From NCBI GenBank assembly GCA_002307145.1, contig DBTR01000076.1, positions 1-12,215 of the forward strand: a stretch of 12,215 nucleotides of DNA, given 5' to 3'. The notes beneath the pieces were generated by a model. That model searched no databases and was not told where the DNA came from. It worked only from the letters and a program-made list of their open reading frames with translations. The position numbers were made by a program, and so were the translations under genes. Shown here in pieces: positions 6,801-12,215 of the stretch. Within the stretch, counting starts at the first letter, position 1, and each line of letters opens with the position of its first letter. The DNA comes from Rhodospirillum sp. UBA1311 (GTDB lineage Bacteria; Pseudomonadota; Alphaproteobacteria; Rhodospirillales; Rhodospirillaceae).

Positions 6801-8636
6801 GTTCCGCTCCGCGCCGTCGGCGAGCTTCAAGGCGTAGGGCAGCTCTTCCATCACCCTGAGGCCCATGCCTTCGAGCATCGGCAGGATGTCGGAGAGCGGC
6901 ACCGCCGCTCCCGCGTGGAAGACCTTGAGGCGGATCTCGCCGGGCTGGGCTTCGAGCGGGCGGTAGAGATTGAGGCCGAGTTCGCCGGAGTTGAGGATTT
7001 CCTCGACCCGGGCGATGTCGAACACCGCCGCGTCGGCGTCGAAATGTTCGGTGTAGTTGACCGGGAAGGCGCGGGCGTAGCGGCGATGCAGCCCCGCGCC
7101 CTTTTCCTCGCCGAGGCCGCGATAGAGCGCATCGCGGAGGTTGTCCTCCCAGGCGCGGGCGACGCTGGCGATCCGCGCCTCGATCTCGGCGGCGTCGAAC
7201 TCGGGCAGGCTGCCGGGGTTGGTGCGCACCAGGACCTGCAACCGCGCCAGGGGCGAATCGCCGACCTGGGTGTAGTAGGCGAGAATCTCGCCCGCGAACG
7301 CCTTCGCCAGGATGTCATGGACCTTGAGGCGGAGCGGCGTGTCAAAGCGGTCGCGCGGCACGTAGACGAGGCACGACATGAACCGCTGGAAATCGTCGGC
7401 GCGCAGGAACAACGCGACGCGGCGGCGTTCCTGCAACTGCAGGATCCGCACCGCGACTTCGCCGAGATGCGCCTCGCTCGACTGGAACAGCTCGTCGCGC
7501 GGCAGGTTGTCGAGAATGCTGAGGAGCTTCTTGCCGTCGTGGCTGTTGCGGCGATAGCCTGCGGCGTCGATCACCCGGGCGATCTTGCCGCTCAGCATCG
7601 GCACCGCGAGCGGCGAATTGGTGTAGACCTCGGCGGTGAACAGGCCGAGGAACAGCCAGATTCCCACCACCTTGCCCGCGTCGTCGCGGCGCTTGACCAC
7701 GATCGCATCCATCGCCACCGGGCGATGCACGGTGGAGCGCCGCACGCTCTTCGCCACGATCAGCGGCGGGCCGCTCTGGTTGAAGATCCGCACCTCGACC
7801 TGGCCGGCGGCGTTGGCCTGGAGTTCGTCGAACACCCGGCGCTCGGGGTCGCGCAGCACGCCCAGGCCCGAGTCGGCGTCGACGCGCAGCGCCGGGCCGG
7901 TGTCGCCCGCGACCGAGTGATAGACCCGCGAACCGAGGAAGGTGAAGTGGCTGTCGCGCAGCCATTCGAGGAAGGCGCGGCACTCGTGGCACTCTTCCTC
8001 GGAGATGTTGCTCGCCAGCGCCTCGTCGAGGCGGGCGCGCATCTCCGGCCAGTCGGCGACCGCGGCGCGGACGTCGGCCAGAACCGAGGTCAGCTCGGCG
8101 ACGATGTGGGCGAGCTTGTCGGCGTCGGTCTGGCGCGTCACCTCGACGTGCATCACCGATTCCGAAGCCGCGCCCTCGGGGGCAGCGGGCAGCAGGCGCA
8201 CCATGTCGCCCTTCGCGTCACGCTCCACCGCAATCACCGGGTGGATGATCACGTGGACTTCGAGGTCGAGCCCGGCGAGCGCGGCGGTGACCGAATCCAC
8301 CAGGAACGGCATGTCGTCGTTGACGATCTCGATTACCGTGTGCTCGCAGGTCCAACCGTGCTCGTCCGAGGTCGGGTTGAACGCGCGGATGGCGAGCTGG
8401 CCCGGCTTGCGGCGCTGCTGCACCTGCGACCACGACGAGCGCGCCGCGCCATACAGGGATTCGAGAGGCTTGCCGACGATGTCGCCGGGGGCGACGGTGC
8501 GATAGAATTGGCCGATGAATTCGCCGACCGTTGCAATATCGCCGGGCTTGGCCCGCGCGGCGTCCATCTTCTGTCGCGCAAGCGCGACGATCTCGGCCAC
8601 GGTCTTCTCGGAGCCGATCGACAATGCAGGAGCCAT
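3801..8636 (-). CDS. gdhB: NAD-specific glutamate dehydrogenase, large (180 kDa) class
   Basis: It catalyses oxidative deamination of glutamate to 2-oxoglutarate and ammonium with NAD+, mainly in amino acid catabolism, as a cytoplasmic oligomer. The 1611-residue length matches the large bacterial class (Bac_GDH). The N-terminal half carries regulatory ACT-like regions (NDDMPFLVDSV near residue 110). The catalytic core is central: GAKGGF with the conserved active-site Lys at about 851, DKGTATFSD at 916-924, GYDHK at 948-952 followed by MGITARGAWESVKRHF, and GVGDMAGDVFGNGML. The C-terminal quarter is helical. Start ATG at 8634-8636 has AAGGA upstream at good spacing. It is divergent from livF across 106 bp and ends at the hairpin 3768-3790. 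The gene contains no TTA, CTA or TCA codon, which leaves a false 1633-codon frame on the opposite strand. No link to the nitrogenase genes is implied. I am very sure of the identity. Confidence 0.97.
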   Translation of the reverse strand: MAPALSIGSEKTVAEIVALARQKMDAARAKPGDIATVGEFIGQFYRTVAPGDIVGKPLESLYGAARSSWSQVQQRRKPGQLAIRAFNPTSDEHGWTCEHTVIEIVNDDMPFLVDSVTAALAGLDLEVHVIIHPVIAVERDAKGDMVRLLPAAPEGAASESVMHVEVTRQTDADKLAHIVAELTSVLADVRAAVADWPEMRARLDEALASNISEEECHECRAFLEWLRDSHFTFLGSRVYHSVAGDTGPALRVDADSGLGVLRDPERRVFDELQANAAGQVEVRIFNQSGPPLIVAKSVRRSTVHRPVAMDAIVVKRRDDAGKVVGIWLFLGLFTAEVYTNSPLAVPMLSGKIARVIDAAGYRRNSHDGKKLLSILDNLPRDELFQSSEAHLGEVAVRILQLQERRRVALFLRADDFQRFMSCLVYVPRDRFDTPLRLKVHDILAKAFAGEILAYYTQVGDSPLARLQVLVRTNPGSLPEFDAAEIEARIASVARAWEDNLRDALYRGLGEEKGAGLHRRYARAFPVNYTEHFDADAAVFDIARVEEILNSGELGLNLYRPLEAQPGEIRLKVFHAGAAVPLSDILPMLEGMGLRVMEELPYALKLADGAERNVWIHDFGMRAAHGGEVDIQAVRQPFQDALKRVWTGEVESDGFNRLVIGAGLTAREVIVLRAFAKYLRQVGFAFSQTYIAGALLDHADVTRMLVDLFHARNNPGWTQDSAEATAALEAKILQALDAVESADADRILRRYLNLVRATLRTNYYQTEPDGSHRPTLAFKLSSRDLEDLPKPRPWVETFVYSPRLEAVHLRGGKVARGGIRWSDRPEDFRTEILGLIKAQMVKNAVIVPVGAKGGFIVKRPPTSGGREAFLAEGIECYKLFMRALLGLADNLVGGAVVPPRDTVRHDGDDPYLVVAADKGTATFSDIANAESQAAGFWLDDAFASGGSQGYDHKVMGITARGAWESVKRHFRELGRDIQTQPFTAVGVGDMAGDVFGNGMLMSRQTRLLGAFNHIHIFLDPDPDAEASFAERQRLFDTPRSTWADYDPKLISKGGGVFSRQSKSFKVSPEVQARFGLVSDVVTPTEMIRAILGAEVDLLFFGGIGTYLRASDETDAEVGDRANDAVRLSSKMVRAKVVGEGANLGVTQRARIEFGLLGGRINTDAIDNSAGVDCSDHEVNIKILLNEIVARGDMTVKQRNALLATMTDDVAQLVLRDNYLQSQALSMMEAHGADRLDEQARLIRHLERIGRLDRGIEFLPTEEELAERIAKRGVLTRPEAAVVMPYCKLWLFDELIDSDLPDEAQLDPELLGYFPEALQKGFATAIHSHRLRREIVATVIGNAMINRIGGTFLTEMIEETGRTPSDITRAFIVARTAFSLEAIWTAIEALDNQVPAATQLGMLMAINRAVRAIVSWILRHTPAPVDIPGLSVRLKAGADALLPARMDLDPQESELGRLWAAAGVPDDLLRRTLALEAMVSVPDVVTLGEVRKVAIPMAAVAYDRVGTRFGFGWLRTQAAHLVPRTHWQKLAIGALMEDFAEQQRDVAQGVLALIGEGGSPDGVEPALAQWIAANAYAVDQADRLLGEYQDAAQPPDLAMLTVAARQYRTMARS

Positions 8637-8742
8637 TTTGGCGTTTCCTTGCGTTTTTAGCGTTGTTCCTCGCCCGTATTAGGCTAAGGACTATTGGCCG
8701 TTTTGCAATGGTTTATGGCGAGAAACCGACGGAGGCAACAAG

Positions 8743-9444
8743 GTGCTGAAGATCGCCGGATTGGATGCCGGATATGGCGCGGCACAGGTGCTGTTCGGTA
8801 TGGATATTGCCGTCGGACGCGGCGAGGCCGTCGCCCTGATCGGCCGCAACGGCGCGGGCAAAACCACGACGCTGAAGTCGGTGATCGGCCTCACCCGAAT
8901 CTTCTCCGGCAGCGTGATTTTCGACGGCGCCGACCTCACCGGCAAGCCCGCCTACCTCGCCGCACGCGCAGGCCTCGGCTGGGTACCCGAGGACCGCCGC
9001 ATCTTCACCGGCCTCACGGTCTGGGAGAACCTCGACGTCGGCCGCCAGCCCGCCCGCGCCGACGCGCCGGAATGGGACGAAGACCGCGTTCTCGCCGTCT
9101 TCCCGCACCTCAAAGCCCTGCTCAAGCGCCCCGCCGGGCACCTCTCCGGCGGCGAACAGCAAATGCTCACCGTCGCCCGCACCCTGATGGGCCAGCCCCG
9201 CCTGCTGCTCCTCGACGAACCCTCGGAAGGCATCGCGCCCAAGGTCGTCGAAGACCTCGCCGCCGCCCTGGCCGGCGTCAAATCCGCCGGCCTCGCCATC
9301 CTCCTTTCCGAACAAAACTGGCAATTCGCCGCCACCCTCGCCGACCGCGCCGTCCTCCTCGAACAGGGCCGCATCGTCGGCCAGGGAGATATGGGGACGC
9401 TGATCGCGGAGGGCACGCAATTGGCGGCGGTGCTGGGGATGTAA
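8743..9444 (+). CDS. livF: ABC transporter ATP-binding protein, LivF type (branched-chain amino acid/urea family)
   Basis: A 233-residue cytoplasmic ATPase subunit of a HAAT-family importer. Walker A GRNGAGKT is at residues 34-41, the ABC signature LSGGEQQ at 134-140 and Walker B LLLLDEP with Asp158/Glu159. The switch region reads LSEQN, which replaces the usual His loop and is characteristic of LivF-type proteins. WVPEDRRIFTGLTVWENL is also a LivF-like block. The start is GTG at 8743 with GGAGG at 8731-8735, 7 nt upstream, a strong site. It is alone: no LivG, permease or binding-protein gene lies in the window on either side, so the partners must be elsewhere. The substrate (branched-chain amino acids, urea or another amide) cannot be told from this subunit. 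Confidence 0.9.
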   Translation: MLKIAGLDAGYGAAQVLFGMDIAVGRGEAVALIGRNGAGKTTTLKSVIGLTRIFSGSVIFDGADLTGKPAYLAARAGLGWVPEDRRIFTGLTVWENLDVGRQPARADAPEWDEDRVLAVFPHLKALLKRPAGHLSGGEQQMLTVARTLMGQPRLLLLDEPSEGIAPKVVEDLAAALAGVKSAGLAILLSEQNWQFAATLADRAVLLEQGRIVGQGDMGTLIAEGTQLAAVLGM

Positions 9445-9448
9445 GGAC

Positions 9449-9492
9449 GCGGGCGCGGCCCGCACCCGCTGGGGCCGAGAGCCCCAGACCCC
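9449..9492. repeat. 44-bp double-hairpin intergenic repeat, copy B
   Basis: Second copy of the element at 3631-3674, starting 5 nt after the livF stop. Its hairpins are GCGGGC-GCG-GCCCGC at 9449-9463 and CTGGGGC-CGAGA-GCCCCAG at 9469-9487, then ACCCC. It differs from copy A at 6 of 44 positions: two in the first loop, two in the second loop region, and a compensatory pair that keeps the second stem. A T-run (CTGTTTTGG) follows, so this copy may also serve as the livF terminator. Confidence 0.68.
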
Positions 9493-9819
9493 TGTTTTGG
9501 AGTCCGCTTAGCGCCCATCGCGGTCGTTCTACAGGGCTTGGCTGAATCCTGACAGCGGACCTTCCTCAAGCTCGCTGCGCCGTCTCTCGCGAGCCGGGGA
9601 GACAACAACGCGCTATATAGAGTATTGGTACGAAGAAATAAGACGTTACAGAAGAACTTAATTTCAAGTAACGGAGTCGCGCATTTTATTCAAAAATGTC
9701 TCCTCTGGAAAGTGCGTAGGAAAACGCCGACGTTACTCAGAGACAATTTCGGCGTAGGTGAACCTTGCCCCACATCGTCACCGGAAAGATAAATTTCAAT
9801 TGGATCATTGAATGAATTT
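9493..9819. other. 327-bp intergenic stretch, base composition falls sharply
   Basis: No gene is supported on either strand. The left third is GC-rich like the flanking housekeeping genes. From about 9600 the sequence becomes clearly more AT-rich, and this holds through mop to 10240. A stretch CGCTATATA at 9611-9619 resembles one half of a ModE-type site, but the second half is poor. No clear terminator for mop (which ends at 9820 on the minus strand) is visible. The composition change may mark the edge of the acquired nitrogenase region. Confidence 0.5.
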
Positions 9820-10026
9820 CTACTTTCCGATCAACACATCACTCGACTTGATAATTGCGGAGACCTCGTCGCCGACCTTTAGGCCGAGGTCATCAATCGC
9901 CTCGTTCGTGATCGACGACGTGATGTGTTTGCCGTTGCCTATGTCGATCTTCACGGTACCGTTGACCGCCCCTTTGGTCACCACTTCAACCTTCCCCGTG
10001 AGGATATTGCGTGCGCTGAGTTTCAT
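9820..10026 (-). CDS. mop: Molbindin (Mop), single-domain molybdate-binding protein
   Basis: A 68-residue cytoplasmic protein of the Mop/TOBE family, which assembles into hexamers that bind molybdate and act in molybdenum storage or homeostasis. The start MKLSARN and the GAVN motif at residues 19-22 are classic, as are the ITNEAIDDLGLKVGDEV stretch and the SSDVLIG C-terminus. I chose the ATG at 10024-10026 because the family begins at MKLSARN and AAAGGA lies 8 nt upstream. A TTG at 10083 would add 19 residues unlike the family. The gene is divergent from anfA across a 214-bp region with palindromes. Being next to the activator of a molybdenum-independent nitrogenase fits a role in sensing or buffering molybdate. 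Its GC content is visibly lower than that of purH, gdhB and livF. Confidence 0.92.
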   Translation of the reverse strand: MKLSARNILTGKVEVVTKGAVNGTVKIDIGNGKHITSSITNEAIDDLGLKVGDEVSAIIKSSDVLIGK

Positions 10027-10090
10027 GTCCTGCGTCCTTTGCTGCCGTCCCTCGGTTCGTGGGATCTCCTGTAACTTGGCCAAGAATCGG

Positions 10091-10129
10091 GGAAATCAAG
10101 ATTTCCGGATGAAATCGTAATATTTTCAT
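10091..10129. promoter_or_regulatory. Two adjacent palindromes in the mop-anfA intergenic region
   Basis: GGAAAT-CAAG-ATTTCC at 10091-10106 and ATGAAA-N9-TTTCAT at 10109-10129 are both perfect in their 6-bp arms and only 2 nt apart. They lie 65-103 bp upstream of the mop start and about 57-95 bp upstream of the candidate -24/-12 element of anfA. This placement suits operator or upstream activator sites for either gene. The sequence is not a convincing match to any named consensus that I can apply by eye, and AT-rich DNA makes short palindromes commoner. Confidence 0.35.
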
Positions 10130-10185
10130 TTCGGTACTAGGCATTTATGGCGGCTCATTCTGGTCGAGCATTTTCTTCACGGAAT

Positions 10186-10200
10186 TGGTCTCGAAATTGC
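10186..10200 (+). promoter_or_regulatory. Candidate sigma-54 (-24/-12) promoter of anfA
   Basis: TGG at 10186-10188 and TTGC at 10197-10200 match the two conserved blocks of the -24/-12 consensus (TGGCACG-N4-TTGC) with exactly the right GG-N10-GC spacing. The middle bases (TCTC for CACG) do not match. Transcription would start near 10212, giving a leader of about 29 nt. A scan of every GG in 10084-10240 found no other GG-N10-GC. I see no NtrC-like site upstream, so the activator is unknown. Confidence 0.5.
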
Positions 10201-10211
10201 TTATCCGGGTC

Positions 10212-10238
10212 TCGTCATATAGTTCGGGACCATAGCGA
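10212..10238 (+). promoter_or_regulatory. Candidate molybdate-responsive operator (ModE/MopA-like Mo-box) at the anfA start site
   Basis: TCGTCATATA at 10212-10221 matches the ModE half-site TCGTTATATA at 9 of 10 positions. CCATAGCGA at 10230-10238 resembles the opposite half, as in the E. coli modA operator (CGTTATAT-N8-ACATAACG); the spacer here is 9 instead of 8. It covers the predicted transcription start and leader of anfA, where a bound repressor would block expression. In Rhodobacter capsulatus, anfA is known to be repressed by the ModE-like MopA and MopB in the presence of molybdate. The right half is imperfect, so the call is tentative. Confidence 0.38.
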
Positions 10239-10240
10239 AA

Positions 10241-11848
<1,608 letters not shown>

Positions 11849-11854
<6 letters not shown>

Positions 11855-11979
11855 AGAATTTACCGTTTCGGTAAAACCCGCGAAGAATCTTCCGTCGCGG
11901 TAGATCTCGGCGGGGCGCCGCGTCGGCACGGAAGTTACCGGATCGTACAAAGTCCTCCGATTATCCATGTGCGGTATAA
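11849..11979 (+). promoter_or_regulatory. Cluster of CGGTA/TACCG elements upstream of anfH, candidate AnfA enhancer
   Basis: Five copies of CGGTA or its complement lie in 11861-11976 (starts 11861, 11869, 11898, 11936, 11972), with a sixth at 11849-11853 overlapping the anfA stop. They form a perfect dyad TTTACCG-TTT-CGGTAAA (11859-11875), a 10-of-13 repeat of its core (11890-11902), TTAC-CGGATC-GTAC (11935-11948), and an imperfect dyad TTATCC-N7-GGTATAA style element (11961-11979). The third has the GTAC-N6-GTAC layout of known VnfA sites with one mismatch. They sit roughly 140-250 bp before the predicted anfH start site, a normal enhancer distance. No NifA-type TGT-N10-ACA site stood out. 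Confidence 0.48.
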
Positions 11980-12014
11980 ATCCGGCGCGCGCCTCTGGAA
12001 TAATCCACTAACAG

Positions 12015-12027
12015 AATCAATGACCTG
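12015..12027 (+). promoter_or_regulatory. Possible IHF site between enhancer and anfH promoter
   Basis: AATCAATGACCTG matches the IHF consensus WATCAA-N4-TTR at 8 of 9 fixed positions, in an AT-rich patch about 60 bp before the -24 element. IHF bending between activator sites and sigma-54 promoters is common for nif promoters. An inverted repeat AGAATC/GATTCT (12013-12018 with 12031-12036) overlaps it. A weak consensus like this occurs often by chance. Confidence 0.25.
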
Positions 12028-12086
12028 AAAGATTCTTAGCGTTTCTCTCGGGAAAATCGCGCGGATCGCGGGTTCGGCGCGTCCGG

Positions 12087-12101
12087 CGGCACGGCCCTTG
12101 C
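12087..12101 (+). promoter_or_regulatory. Sigma-54 (-24/-12) promoter of anfH
   Basis: CGGCACGGCCCTTGC matches the consensus TGGCACG-N4-TTGC at 10 of 11 fixed positions, with GG-N10-GC spacing exact (GG 12088-12089, GC 12100-12101). Transcription would begin near 12113, giving a leader of about 56 nt before the anfH ATG. Dependence on sigma-54 fits the AnfA-type activator encoded just upstream. Confidence 0.82.
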
Positions 12102-12168
12102 CATTTCCAGGACGAAGAAGATGGCCGGGGGGCCGTCTTAAGCCTCGCTCGACAAGGAGTTTCGAAGC

Positions 12169-12215
12169 ATGACGCGCAAACTCGCGATTTACGGCAAGGG
12201 CGGCATCGGCAAGTC
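12169..12215 (+). CDS. anfH: Nitrogenase iron protein (dinitrogenase reductase), AnfH-like, 5' end only
   Basis: The window ends after 15 complete codons and two bases: MTRKLAIYGKGGIGK. YGKGGIGK(S) is the P-loop of nitrogenase iron proteins, which bind MgATP and pass electrons from a [4Fe-4S] cluster to the dinitrogenase. The MTRK-AIYGKGG opening is the form usual in AnfH (iron-only system), whereas NifH and VnfH more often begin with residues such as MxxRQCAIYGKGG. With an AnfA-type regulator directly upstream I assign anfH. The ATG is preceded by AAGGAG at 12154-12159, 9 nt away, a strong site. The rest of the gene and any anfDGK lie outside, so a NifH or VnfH identity is not fully excluded. 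Confidence 0.85.
   Translation, partial: MTRKLAIYGKGGIGK

Noticed and set aside
3759..8660. A 1633-codon open frame on the plus strand opposite gdhB
   Set aside because: Its codons are exactly in register with gdhB codons, so stops can arise only where gdhB uses TTA, CTA or TCA. GC-biased codon choice avoids all three throughout the gene. The translation is Arg/Asp/His/Val-rich without domains, so it is a shadow.
9611..9619. CGCTATATA, a perfect match to one ModE half-site
   Set aside because: The expected second half 6-8 nt downstream is poor (GTACGA only), and no gene start lies nearby: it is about 200 bp past the end of mop.
10027..10083. 19-residue N-terminal extension of Mop from a TTG start
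   Set aside because: The family begins at MKLSARN, and AAAGGA is correctly placed for the ATG at 10024-10026.
11859..11875. TTTACCG-TTT-CGGTAAA as a terminator for anfA
   Set aside because: The stem is short, with only three G-C pairs, and is followed by ACCCGCG rather than T residues. Its core recurs downstream, which fits a binding site better.

Overview
The window reads as chromosomal DNA of a GC-rich alphaproteobacterium, most likely a free-living nitrogen fixer of the Rhodospirillales type. This rests on the GC-rich codon use, the very large (about 180 kDa class) NAD-glutamate dehydrogenase, the GC-rich intergenic hairpins, and an alternative-nitrogenase control locus at the right end. 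The genus cannot be fixed from this sequence.

Left part (1-3800) is mostly housekeeping. It holds the 3' part of purH, a ybjQ/UPF0145 gene 40 bp behind it, a 310-bp gap with a perfect 13-bp inverted repeat, an unrecognised secreted or membrane Ser/Pro-rich protein, a hairpin between convergent genes, and a UMF1-type MFS transporter on the minus strand. Middle (3801-9444): a complete 1611-residue NAD-GDH on the minus strand, and divergently from it a LivF-type ABC ATPase with no other transporter gene beside it. Two copies of a 44-bp double-hairpin repeat lie in intergenic DNA (3631-3674 and 9449-9492), with a compensatory base change in one stem.

Right part (about 9600-12215) is the most interesting region and is visibly more AT-rich between the genes. 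A molbindin gene (mop, minus) is divergent from a full-length sigma-54 activator with GAF, AAA+ and HTH domains. Its N-terminal HCFTGEC motif (Cys21/Cys26) marks it as AnfA, the activator of the iron-only nitrogenase. A 314-bp intergenic region follows, with a near-consensus -24/-12 promoter, and then the first 15 complete codons of a dinitrogenase reductase gene whose N-terminus (MTRKLAIYGKGGIGK) is AnfH-like. In front of anfA I see a candidate -24/-12 promoter with a ModE/MopA-like molybdate operator covering the predicted start site. In front of anfH I see five copies of the 5-mer CGGTA/TACCG, some arranged as dyads, plus a sixth overlapping the anfA stop; these are candidate AnfA binding sites.

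The model suggested is as follows. With molybdenum present, a molybdate-responsive regulator (not in this window) shuts anfA off while Mop binds molybdate. When molybdenum is absent and nitrogen is limiting, anfA is expressed and AnfA with sigma-54 turns on anfH and the anf operon presumed to follow. The gene identities are well supported; the operator assignments are inference from sequence inspection.
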